Origin: Streptomyces finlayi
Lineage (GTDB): Bacteria > Actinomycetota > Actinomycetes > Streptomycetales > Streptomycetaceae
NCBI RefSeq assembly: GCF_014216315.1
Contig: NZ_CP045702.1
Span: 2,790,001-2,854,000 of the forward strand
Reading direction: 5' to 3'
DNA length: 64,000 bases
The stretch's first letter is position 1; every line of letters starts with the position of its first letter. Of the stretch, positions 8,453 to 15,986 are shown piece by piece. The translations under genes were made by a program, and so were the position numbers. The notes below the pieces were generated by a model that saw only the letters and a program-made list of their open reading frames with translations, was not told the DNA's origin and searched no databases.

Positions 8453-9121
8453 ATGAACGCGCCACGGGGGCCGAGAAACGGTCAACAGCCCTATTTCCAA
8501 AGGCCGTTGTACGGATTGCGGCGGCCCGGCAGCCCTCCGGCGAGGTGGGCCGCCCCGCCGGGCCCGTACGAGCGGCGGCGACCGTCCGGCGCTTACGGGT
8601 CCTTACGTCCCCCGCCGGGCATCCCGGGCGCCGGTGACATGCGGCGGTACCTCGCGGTCGCCGTCGACTGCTACCTCTGTCTGCTGGCGGCCGGACTGCT
8701 GACCCGGCCCCACGTGGGCACCTCCGAGGCGGGCCGGGCCCTTCCGCTGCTGCTCGCCTTCGCGCTGGTGCTCTCCTTCGTCAACCAGGTCCTCCTGACC
8801 GCGGCGTTACGGGCCAGCGCCGGCAAGCTGGTGATGGGCGTACGGGTCGTGGAGATGCCCGGCGTCGAACGCCCCGGGTTCGGCCGGCTCGTGCGGCGCT
8901 GGATCCTCGGACTGTGCTGGGCGCCGCTGCAGGCGTGGCACCGGCTGCGCTCGCTCACCGGGCACGGCCGGGGCGGCGAGGACGGCGGCCCGTACGAGGA
9001 CGTGGCGGGGCTGCGGCAGGTGCGGCACGTGGACCTGCTGGTCTACCGGGCGAGCGGCCTGAGGCCGGGCCGCCGGGCGAGCGGGCACGGGGTCAGGTGG
9101 CGGCGTTCTCCGTCACCGTGA
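8453..9121 (+). CDS. RDD-family membrane protein
   Basis: A 222-residue protein. The first 60 residues are Pro/Arg-rich and cytosolic (PPARWAAPPGPYERRRPSGA). The RDD domain follows: RRYLAVAVDCYLCLLAAGLL is helix one with the family Arg/Asp pair, ALPLLLAFALVLSFVNQVLL is helix two, and ASAGKLVMGVRVVEM is the conserved SxGKxxxGxRV loop, with a short third hydrophobic segment. The role is unknown; the family is linked to transport and ion tolerance. The last 29 bp overlap the remains of an ABC ATPase on the other strand, so the natural C-terminus may have been altered. Confidence 0.85.
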   Translation: MNAPRGPRNGQQPYFQRPLYGLRRPGSPPARWAAPPGPYERRRPSGAYGSLRPPPGIPGAGDMRRYLAVAVDCYLCLLAAGLLTRPHVGTSEAGRALPLLLAFALVLSFVNQVLLTAALRASAGKLVMGVRVVEMPGVERPGFGRLVRRWILGLCWAPLQAWHRLRSLTGHGRGGEDGGPYEDVAGLRQVRHVDLLVYRASGLRPGRRASGHGVRWRRSPSP

Positions 9122-9410
9122 CCCGGCCTTCACGGATGGTGGCCACCCTCGGCGCCTTGCGGGCCAGGGAACTGTCGTGGGTGACCATGACGAAGGTCAG
9201 CCCGTGCTCCTACCACAGCCCGTCGAGCACCTCCATGATCTCGTCGCGCATGAACTCGTCGAGATTGCCGGTGGGCTCGCCGGCGAGCAGCACCTTGGGC
9301 CGCTTCACCAGCGCCCGCGCGATCGCGACCCGCTGCTTCCGGCCACCGGACATCTCGCCCGGCAGATGGGCCGGACGGTCACCGAGACCCACGGATTCGA
9401 GCCCTCCGCC
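9093..9410 (-). pseudogene. Remnant of a MacB/LolD-type ABC transporter ATPase
   Basis: Read on the minus strand, the fragment carries the ABC signature region (MSGGRKQRVAIARAL), Walker B (VLLAGEPTGNLDE) and the H-loop (FVMVTHD). It ends with REGRVTVTENAAT and a TGA at 9093-9095. It is dead three ways. The N-terminal half with Walker A is missing. The Walker B aspartate is Gly (normally LLADEPTG). An in-frame TAG interrupts it just after EVLDGLW. No partner permease is present. Confidence 0.88.
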
Positions 9411-9441
9411 GCCCGACACGCGTGCGTGCGCCCGGATACGC

Positions 9442-9483
9442 CGAAGGCGGCGGCACCGGGAATCCGGGGTGCCGCCGCCTTCG
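9442..9483 (-). terminator. Strong hairpin terminator downstream of the L,D-transpeptidase lipoprotein gene
   Basis: A perfect 16-bp inverted repeat (CGAAGGCGGCGGCACC at 9442-9457 and its complement at 9468-9483) flanks a 10-nt loop. It lies 43 bp downstream of the minus-strand L,D-transpeptidase stop. It would work in both directions. A run of 17 G separates it from that gene. Confidence 0.8.
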
Positions 9484-9488
9484 TACGC

Positions 9489-9505
9489 GGGGGGGGGGGG
9501 GGGGG
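9489..9505. repeat. Homopolymer of 17 G
   Basis: Seventeen consecutive G residues lie between the terminator hairpin and the stop codon of the L,D-transpeptidase gene. In the transcript of that gene this would be a C17 tract just upstream of the terminator. Confidence 0.9.
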
Positions 9506-9525
9506 AATGCGGGTCGGACAGGGGA

Positions 9526-10782
9526 TCAGGCGGCGGAGCCGGCCGTCCACTCGGCCCAGCTCATGTTCCAGCCGTTGAGTCCGTTGTCGGGCGCGATGGT
9601 CTTGTCCGGGGAGTTCTTGACGATGACCACGTCGCCGACCATGGAGTTGTTGAAGAACCAGGCTCCGGGCGCGTTCGCGTCGCCCGCACCCTTCACGTCG
9701 GCGAGGCCCACGCAGCCGTGGCTGGTGTTGGCGCTGCCGAACATCGACTTGGCGCCCCAGTAGTTGCCGTGGATGAAGGTGCCCGACGTGGACAGCCGCA
9801 TGGCGTGCGGCACGTCCTTGATGTCGTACTCACCCTTGCCGTCGTCGTCGGTGAAGCCGACCGTCGCACCGTCCATCCGGGTCTCCTTGAACTTCTCGGA
9901 GATCACCATCTCGCCGTTGTACGTCGGGTTCTCCGAGGAACCGGCGGAGATCGGGATGGTCTTGATCGTCTTGCCGTCCTGGGTGACGGTCATGGTCTTC
10001 GCCCGGACGTCGACGGTAGAGACCTGGTTGCGGCCGACCTTGAAGGTGACCGTCTTCTCCTGGACACCGAAGACGCCGTCCGCGCCCTCGACGCCGTCGA
10101 GCTCCAGCTTCAGGGTGACGGTGGAGCCGCCCTGCCAGTAGTCCTCGGGGCGCAGGTCGAGCCGCTGCGCGTTGAACCAGTGGCCGGCGACCTCCTGGCC
10201 GCTGCTGGACGTGACCTTGATGCCGTCCTGGACGGCCTTCCGGTCGCTGATCGGCTTGTTGAAGTTGATCGAGACCGGCATACCGACGCCGACGGTCGAA
10301 CCGTCCTCGGGCGTGAAGTTGCCGATGAAGCTGTTGTCGGGCGACACGGTGGTGAAGGAGCTGTTCTCGTGGGCCTCACGGCCCTTGGCGTCCGCCGCCG
10401 TGGCGTTGATCTTGTACGTGGTCGAGCGCTCCAGCTGGCCGGCGGGCGCCCAGCTCAGACCGTCCGCGGCGAGGGTGCCCTCGATGCTCTGGCCGGCCGA
10501 CGTGGTCATGGTGACCTCGGTCAGCTTGCCCTTGGTGACGGTGACCTTGACGTCCTTGTTGATGCCCGCGTTGGTGGCACCGTTCTTCGGCGCGATCGTT
10601 ATCTGCGCATCCGAGGTTTCCTTGGCCGCCGCCTCGTCCACCTGAGCCTGCGACTTCTTCGAGCTCTCCGCAGTCGGGGCGGCGCTCTTGCCGCCGTCGT
10701 CGCTACAGGCCGAGAGCACCAGTACGCCGCCGAGCAGTGCGGACACGGCCGCGAGGCCCCTGCGCCGCTTGCTGTCCGTCAT
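9526..10782 (-). CDS. L,D-transpeptidase lipoprotein (Ig-like domains plus YkuD)
   Basis: A 418-residue exported cell-wall enzyme expected to form 3-3 peptidoglycan cross-links. The basic N-terminus (TDSKRRRG) leads into a hydrophobic stretch and the lipobox LSAC (Cys about 27). Two beta-sandwich domains like those of mycobacterial LdtMt2 follow at about residues 55-260, then a YkuD domain ending in STSGTFIHGNYW and the active site SHGCVGL (His355, Cys357). ATG 10782 is chosen because GGAGAAG lies 6 nt upstream; ATG 10797 also fits the frame. A terminator hairpin follows the gene. The upstream region is 250 bp and hairpin-rich. Confidence 0.93.
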   Translation of the reverse strand: MTDSKRRRGLAAVSALLGGVLVLSACSDDGGKSAAPTAESSKKSQAQVDEAAAKETSDAQITIAPKNGATNAGINKDVKVTVTKGKLTEVTMTTSAGQSIEGTLAADGLSWAPAGQLERSTTYKINATAADAKGREAHENSSFTTVSPDNSFIGNFTPEDGSTVGVGMPVSINFNKPISDRKAVQDGIKVTSSSGQEVAGHWFNAQRLDLRPEDYWQGGSTVTLKLELDGVEGADGVFGVQEKTVTFKVGRNQVSTVDVRAKTMTVTQDGKTIKTIPISAGSSENPTYNGEMVISEKFKETRMDGATVGFTDDDGKGEYDIKDVPHAMRLSTSGTFIHGNYWGAKSMFGSANTSHGCVGLADVKGAGDANAPGAWFFNNSMVGDVVIVKNSPDKTIAPDNGLNGWNMSWAEWTAGSAA

Positions 10783-10983
10783 CACACGCTTCTCCATCGT
10801 TGCCGATTCCCCAAATCCCCGTAACGGGTTCGCCGGACGGCGTTTCCCCGTCAATGTTCCAAGAACACCCCAAGGGGGTGTCCGGTTCCACATCCTGCGC
10901 GGATGTGGGGAACACCACTCACCGACGCGGTGGCGTCGGCGCCGGTTCCCGTCGGCGGACACGTAATGGCGGCCGGCCCGCAG

Positions 10984-11021
10984 CCGGCCCCGGTCCGCGG
11001 TCGGATGCGGGCCGGGGCCGG
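10984..11021 (-). terminator. Hairpin downstream of the acidic hypothetical gene
   Basis: A 10-bp inverted repeat, CCGGCCCCGG (10984-10993) and CCGGGGCCGG (11012-11021), lies directly downstream of the minus-strand stop at 11039. The rest of the 10783-11038 gap holds two smaller dyads (about 10864-10881 and 10885-10906) and presumably the L,D-transpeptidase promoter. Confidence 0.5.
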
Positions 11022-11038
11022 GTTCTCACGCCTGTGGC

Positions 11039-11482
11039 CTACCGTTCCGCGTCGGCGCGCTCACCATCGCCCTGCCCATTGTCCTCGACCTCGCCGTCCT
11101 CACGTGCGCCCTCGAATCCGTAGCCGCTCTCGTCGTCGTCCTCGTCGCCGTCCCAGTCCTCGGACCAGTCCTCGGCGTCGGGGTCGTAGTCGACGGTCTC
11201 ACTGCTCCAGGACGCCTGGGCGAGTTCCACCCCGGGCACCTCGCTGACCAGGTCGAAGGGGTCGACGAGTGAAGCAATGGCCTCCGCACCGTCTTCCCGT
11301 ACGGTGGCCTCCGCATGCGTCCGCTCCTCGGCGGATTCTCCCGGGGCGGGTGCGATGCCCGCTGCCGCGTATTCGGCGGCGATGCCCGCCAGGGCGCTGC
11401 CGGTCAGGGCTGCGGCGTCGGTGATCTCCAGCACCATCTCCACGCGAAGCCGAACAAACCTGGATGTCTCTGAAGTGGTCAT
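11039..11482 (-). CDS. Acidic hypothetical protein
   Basis: A 147-residue protein from ATG 11482. The N-terminal 45 residues look folded and helical (RFVRLRVEMVLEITDAAALT). From about residue 75 on, the chain is very acidic and probably disordered (DPDAEDWSEDWDGDEDDDES). No clear ribosome site precedes the start. I recognise no family; similar acidic proteins occur beside hutH in other Streptomyces as far as I recall. It diverges from the LAXTG protein gene. Confidence 0.6.
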   Translation of the reverse strand: MTTSETSRFVRLRVEMVLEITDAAALTGSALAGIAAEYAAAGIAPAPGESAEERTHAEATVREDGAEAIASLVDPFDLVSEVPGVELAQASWSSETVDYDPDAEDWSEDWDGDEDDDESGYGFEGAREDGEVEDNGQGDGERADAER

Positions 11483-11590
11483 AGGCGGGAGCGTAAGGCT
11501 CCTGGAGTCTGCGGCTTTCCCACGACCCACTGCTTTGCTTAGCATCGGCCCACGGGGCTAACTGATGGTTGTCGCAAGGGGATCGATTCT

Positions 11591-11899
11591 GTGTCCATCG
11601 CTCGTCGCACGCTGCTGACCACGACCGCCGCGGGCACCCTGCTCTGCGCTCTGTGGTTCGTCCCCTCCGCCAACGCGACCGGCGGAAGTCAAACGGAGGA
11701 CGCCGCCGGCTCCGTGCGGAATCAGTCGGCCGTCACCCCCGCCAGGCGGACGGATGCGGACACCGTGCTCGCCGACACCGGGGCGGGCGTCGACACCACC
11801 CCGTATCTGATCGGCGGCACGGCGTTCCTGCTGATCGGCGCGGGTTTCGTCACCTACTCGGCCCGGACGGGCCCGTCGGGGGGCCCGTCCGTCAACTGA
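11591..11899 (+). CDS. Small surface protein with LAXTG sortase motif
   Basis: A 102-residue protein from GTG 11591. Residues 1-30 form a signal peptide (SIARRTLLTTTAAGTLLCA, cleaved near SANA). A short polar region follows, then LADTG at residues 60-64, a hydrophobic helix (YLIGGTAFLLIGAGFVTY, 72-89) and a short tail with an Arg. This is the layout of a sortase substrate. LAXTG is the motif used by class E sortases in Streptomyces, as in the long chaplins. The mature exposed part is only about 30 residues. It lies between the acidic protein and hutH; its function is unknown. Confidence 0.78.
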   Translation: MSIARRTLLTTTAAGTLLCALWFVPSANATGGSQTEDAAGSVRNQSAVTPARRTDADTVLADTGAGVDTTPYLIGGTAFLLIGAGFVTYSARTGPSGGPSVN

Positions 11900-11909
11900 G
11901 AGCCTCCCC

Positions 11910-13496
11910 TCAGGCCAGCGGTCCGGTGACCGGCTCCACGGCCGCGACCAGCTTCCCTTCGCGTACGAAGGCGTCGGCGCCGGCCAGGTCGGGGGCGAGG
12001 AACCGGTCCGGTCCCGGGCCCTCGACACCGGCCGCGCGCAGCGCCTCGATCGCGGCGAGCGAGGCGGGCGCGGGGGTCAGCCCCTGCGCGACGCGCAGCT
12101 CGACGGCGCGGGTCGCCGTGTACATCTCGACGGCGACGATCCTGGCCAGGTGGGTCACGGCGGTACGGAGCTTGCGCGCCGCCGACCAGCCCATGGAGAC
12201 GTGGTCCTCCTGCATCGCGGAGGACGGGATCGAGTCCGCGGACGCGGGGACGGCGAGCCGCTTCATCTCGCTGACGAGGGCGGCCTGTGTGTACTGGGCG
12301 ATCATCAGCCCGGAGTCCACCCCGGCGTCGTCGGCCAGGAACGGCGGCAGCCCGTGCGAGCGGTTCTTGTCCAGGAGCCGGTCCGTGCGGCGCTCGGAGA
12401 TGGACCCGAGGTCGGCGGCGACGATCGCCAGGAAGTCGAGCACGTACGCGACGGGGGCGCCGTGGAAGTTCCCGTTGGACTCGACCCGGCCTCCCCCACC
12501 CTCGGCCTCGCTCGAGCCGGAGGTGCTCCCTCGCAGCACGACGGGGTTGTCGACGGCGGCCGCCAGCTCGCGCTCGGCGACCACGCAGGCGTACGCGAGG
12601 GTGTCGCGTCCCGCGCCGTTGACCTGCGGCGCGCAGCGCACGGAGTAGGCGTCCTGGACGCGGGGCGCGTCGTCCTGGTGGTGACCGGTGAGGCCGGACC
12701 CGGCGAGCACCCGCAGCATGTTGTCGGCGCTGGCGCCCTGGCCGGGGTGCGGGCGGATGGCGTGCAGCTCGGGGGCGAGGACCTTGTCCGTGCCGAGCAG
12801 CGCCTCCAGGGAGAGCGCGGCGGTGATGTCGGCCGAGATGTAGAGGTTCTTGAGGTCGGCCAGGGCCATCACGAGCATGCCGAGCATGCCGTCGGTGCCG
12901 TTCAGGAGGGCCAGGCCCTCCTTCTCGCGCAGTTCCACGGGGGCGATGCCGTGGGCGGCGAGGAGCTCGCCAGCGGGACGCACCACGCCGTCGGGGCCCT
13001 CCGCGTCGCCCTCGCCCATCAGGGCCAGGGCGCAGTGGGAGAGCGGGGCCAGGTCGCCGGAGCAGCCGAGCGAGCCGTACTCGTGGACGACGGGGGTGAT
13101 GCCCGCGTTCAGTACGTCGGCCATGGTCTGCGCGACCTCGGGGCGTACGCCGGTGTGCCCGGAGGCCAGCGTCTTCAGCCGCAGGAACATCAGGGCGCGG
13201 ACGACCTCGCGCTCCACGCGGGGGCCCATGCCCGCGGCGTGCGAGCGCACGATGTTGCGCTGGAGCTGGGCGCGGAGTTCGGGGCTGATGTGACGGCTGG
13301 CGAGGGCGCCGAAGCCGGTGGAGACGCCGTAGACCGGCTCGGGTTTGGCGGCGAGCGCCTCGACGATCTCGCGGGCTGCGGCAAGCGCGTCCACGGCTGC
13401 GGCCGAGAGCTCGACGCGGGCGCCCGCGCGGGCCACGGCGATGACGTCCTCAGCGGTGGTACCGGACGTCCCCACCACGACTGTATGCATATCCAT
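11910..13496 (-). CDS. hutH: Histidine ammonia-lyase
   Basis: A 528-residue cytosolic enzyme that deaminates L-histidine to urocanate, the first step of histidine use. The MIO prosthetic group should form from Cys145-Ser146-Gly147 in YGSLGCSGDLAPLSH. Most bacterial enzymes have Ala-Ser-Gly there, and the Cys form is, as I recall, typical of Streptomyces HutH. YGVSTGFGALA (about 56-66) and SNGNFHGAPVAYVLDF are also present. Just before SNGNFHG there is a Gly/Ser/Glu-rich insertion (about residues 322-336, bases 12490-12531) unlike the family consensus. ATG 13496 or ATG 13490 are possible starts. No other hut gene is adjacent. Confidence 0.95.
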   Translation of the reverse strand: MDMHTVVVGTSGTTAEDVIAVARAGARVELSAAAVDALAAAREIVEALAAKPEPVYGVSTGFGALASRHISPELRAQLQRNIVRSHAAGMGPRVEREVVRALMFLRLKTLASGHTGVRPEVAQTMADVLNAGITPVVHEYGSLGCSGDLAPLSHCALALMGEGDAEGPDGVVRPAGELLAAHGIAPVELREKEGLALLNGTDGMLGMLVMALADLKNLYISADITAALSLEALLGTDKVLAPELHAIRPHPGQGASADNMLRVLAGSGLTGHHQDDAPRVQDAYSVRCAPQVNGAGRDTLAYACVVAERELAAAVDNPVVLRGSTSGSSEAEGGGGRVESNGNFHGAPVAYVLDFLAIVAADLGSISERRTDRLLDKNRSHGLPPFLADDAGVDSGLMIAQYTQAALVSEMKRLAVPASADSIPSSAMQEDHVSMGWSAARKLRTAVTHLARIVAVEMYTATRAVELRVAQGLTPAPASLAAIEALRAAGVEGPGPDRFLAPDLAGADAFVREGKLVAAVEPVTGPLA

Positions 13497-13628
13497 ATTC
13501 AGAACCCTACGGATTGAATCCCTTCATGTCACTAGGGAACGTCCCTCGCGAATGTCACCAGTGGTCATCCAGTTGACCCCTTACCGTTCCGCGTGCCCTG
13601 CGCGCTGCTCGCGTACCGCCGCCCCAGC

Positions 13629-14789
13629 TCAGGGACGGTTGCCGCGCAGCCTGCGCCGGTCGTGTGCGGACTTCGGCGGGGAGTCGGCGAGCCGGATCAC
13701 CTCACCGTCACGCCCGGCCACCACGGGCTTCGCGGAGCGCGCCGCCTTCGCCCGGTACTGGGCCGCGTCGGCCAGCCGGAAGAGCCTGCGCGCCGAGTGC
13801 AGCGGACCGATGGGGTCCCCGCTCGACGCGACCCCGCAGGCGACCCCGTCACCGAGTTCGAGCACGGCCGCCCGCTCGCAGAGCTCCGTGGCCACCCGGA
13901 CCACGTCGTCCGCATCGGGCCCGAGGGTCAGCAGACAGAACTCGTCCCCGCCCAGCCGGGCCGCCAGAGCGCCGGGCAGCATCGCGCCGCACAGCGAGAG
14001 CACCGAGCCGAAACGTTCCAGCAGGCGGTCTCCGACCGCGTGCCCATGGGTGTCGTTGACCGCTTTGAGGCCGTTCAGATCGCAGACGACCAGGCTCACC
14101 ACGACCCCGTCGGCGCGATGCCGCTCGACCGCCTCGTCGAGCCGGATGTCGACGGCCCTGCGGTTCGCGAGGCCGGTGAGCGGATCGGTGAAGGCCAGTT
14201 TGCGGACCTCCTCCAGCCGCTCCGTCTGAGCGATCCCGGCGGCGACCACGGCGGCCAGGACGGTCGCGAAGTCGACGTCGTCCCGGCCGAACACCGGCTG
14301 CGCCGCCGAGCGCGCGACGTACAGCTCGCCCCAGGCGCGCCCGTGCAGCACGATCGGAGCCACCACGCAGCAGCCCCGCCCGCGCCGGCGCAGGGCGGCG
14401 ACCCGCTGATGACAGAACGGCCGGGCCCCCCGCGCCGGAGCACCGTCGGACGGGGTGCCGTCGGCGGTCTCCACCCAGGCGTCCGGCTCACCACCACCCG
14501 CCCAGCGCTCGTGGAGGAACTCGGTGATCTCCGGGAACTGATGCACGGGGTACGCCTCGTCCTCGGGGAACTCCTCCTCCCCCTCGGCCCGTTCGCCCGC
14601 GTTCACCAGCACCCGCAACCGCCCGCGATCGCGCTCCCACACGGAGAGCGCGGCGAAGCTGCCGTCCAGCGCCTCGCACGCCCTCAGCGCCGCCGCACGC
14701 CACGAGTCCCGCGGGGTGTATGCCGCGGCCATCGACTGCGCAAGGGAAACCACGGCCCGCAGCCGCGCATCATCACCGCCCATTGCCAC
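13629..14789 (-). CDS. GAF-GGDEF protein, probable diguanylate cyclase
   Basis: A 386-residue cytosolic protein. Residues 1-190 form a GAF-like sensor domain (SLAQSMAAAYTPRDSWRAA, then CCVVAPIVLHGRAWGELYVA). The GGDEF domain starts at LAFTDPLTGLANRRA (about 205) and has an intact active site, RLGGDEFCLL (GGDEF 280-284), so c-di-GMP synthesis is expected. The allosteric RxxD I-site that normally sits five residues before GGDEF is absent. The layout corresponds to the GAF-GGDEF protein of this region in other streptomycetes (possibly CdgE; from memory). It lies between hutH and an enoyl-CoA hydratase gene. Confidence 0.88.
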   Translation of the reverse strand: MAMGGDDARLRAVVSLAQSMAAAYTPRDSWRAAALRACEALDGSFAALSVWERDRGRLRVLVNAGERAEGEEEFPEDEAYPVHQFPEITEFLHERWAGGGEPDAWVETADGTPSDGAPARGARPFCHQRVAALRRRGRGCCVVAPIVLHGRAWGELYVARSAAQPVFGRDDVDFATVLAAVVAAGIAQTERLEEVRKLAFTDPLTGLANRRAVDIRLDEAVERHRADGVVVSLVVCDLNGLKAVNDTHGHAVGDRLLERFGSVLSLCGAMLPGALAARLGGDEFCLLTLGPDADDVVRVATELCERAAVLELGDGVACGVASSGDPIGPLHSARRLFRLADAAQYRAKAARSAKPVVAGRDGEVIRLADSPPKSAHDRRRLRGNRP

Positions 14790-14905
14790 AGCTTATGTAG
14801 TTTTGTGCTTTTTTGATCAGACTGGACCATGCATGATTGCCGGTTCGCGCAGAAAAGGGCGTCTTGTCGTCACTCACGGTCACCTGGTGCCCCGGAGCCG
14901 GCCGC

Positions 14906-15718
14906 CTACTCCCCGGGCCAGTTCGGCTTCCGCTTCTCGTTGAAGGCGGCCACACCCTCCGCGCGGTCCCCCGAGAAGGCCACCGACCGCCAGGCCGCGT
15001 CCTCGACCTCCAGGCCGGCCCGCAGGTCGAGCCCGTGCCCCAGTCGCAGCGCCCGCTTGGCCGCGCGCAGCCCCACGGGGGAGTTGGCGGCGATCCGCCC
15101 GCCGAGCGCCAGCGCCTCGTCCCGGTCCAGGCCTTCCTCGACCAGCTCGTCGACGAGCCCCAGTTCCCGGGCCTCGGCCGCCTCCACGCGCCGGGCGGTG
15201 AAGACCAGCTCGGCCGCGCGGGCCGCCCCGACCCGGCGGGGCAGCAACTGCGTACCGCCGCCACCCGGGATGACCCCGACCGACACCTCGGGCAGCCCGA
15301 CGACGGCCGTGCGGTCGGCCACGATCAGATCGCAGGCGAGCGCCAGCTCGAAGCCGCCGCCGAGCGCGAAGCCGTGCACCGCGGCGATCGTCGGCATCGG
15401 GAGTTCCAGTACGCCGGTGTAGGCGGCGCGGGCGGTGGGCCGCTGCCGCACCAGCTCGGCGTCCGTGAAGGAGTTGCGCTCCTTGAGGTCCGCGCCCACG
15501 CAGAAGGCGCGCTCATGGCTGGAGGTGAGCACGGTGACCCGTACGCCACTGTCCGCGCCGAGCGCCGCGCAGGCGGTCCCGATCGAACGGGCCATGTCCG
15601 TGGACACGGCGTTCATCGCCTTCGGCCGGTCGAGCACCAGCTCCGCCACGTGCTCCTGGCCCTCGTGGCGCCGTACGACGACGAACTCCCCGTACCGCTG
15701 CTCGGACATGACGGTCAT
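14906..15718 (-). CDS. Enoyl-CoA hydratase/isomerase family protein
   Basis: A 270-residue crotonase-fold enzyme. Both catalytic glutamates are in place: GGGFELALACDL (first Glu) and LPEVSVGVIPGGGGTQ (second Glu). The oxyanion loop SHERAFCVGADLKE is also present, so hydration of short 2-enoyl-CoA is the likely activity. A strong GGAGGGG site lies 9 nt before ATG 15718. Codons for MTVM allow a second start at 15709. The gene is downstream of adenylate cyclase on the same strand, but a MITE sits between them. Confidence 0.9.
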   Translation of the reverse strand: MTVMSEQRYGEFVVVRRHEGQEHVAELVLDRPKAMNAVSTDMARSIGTACAALGADSGVRVTVLTSSHERAFCVGADLKERNSFTDAELVRQRPTARAAYTGVLELPMPTIAAVHGFALGGGFELALACDLIVADRTAVVGLPEVSVGVIPGGGGTQLLPRRVGAARAAELVFTARRVEAAEARELGLVDELVEEGLDRDEALALGGRIAANSPVGLRAAKRALRLGHGLDLRAGLEVEDAAWRSVAFSGDRAEGVAAFNEKRKPNWPGE

Positions 15719-15775
15719 ATGACTGCACCCCTCCGGTGAACGAGCTCGACAGTTAACGAGCGTTACCGGGCGATC

Positions 15776-15941
15776 CTAGGTCCTGTCTGGAGTTCCAGCG
15801 CGGGAGAAGGAGCGGCGTCCGGTGCCGTCGAATCCAAGGCGGAGGAGGGAGCGATGGCGGAGCCCTCGCGACTGACGACAACGCCGGAGGCGGCGGTGCC
15901 GGACGCCGCGACGCCGCGGGGGAACTCCAGACAGGACCTAG
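15776..15941. mobile_element. MITE copy A (CTAG-flanked, 166 bp)
   Basis: Terminal inverted repeats CTAGGTCCTGTCTGGAGTTCC (left, without its last base) and their exact complement at the right end enclose a non-coding core. CTAG is present at both boundaries (15776-15779 and 15938-15941) and is probably the target duplication. The 166 bp are identical to 43968-44133. It contains no transposase and lies between the enoyl-CoA hydratase start and the cyclase stop. The pattern fits MITEs mobilised by IS5-family (YTAR-target) transposases. Confidence 0.9.
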
Positions 15942-15986
15942 AGCGCTCCCCGGCCCAGGCATACGGGCGCCGGGACCCGGAGGCCC

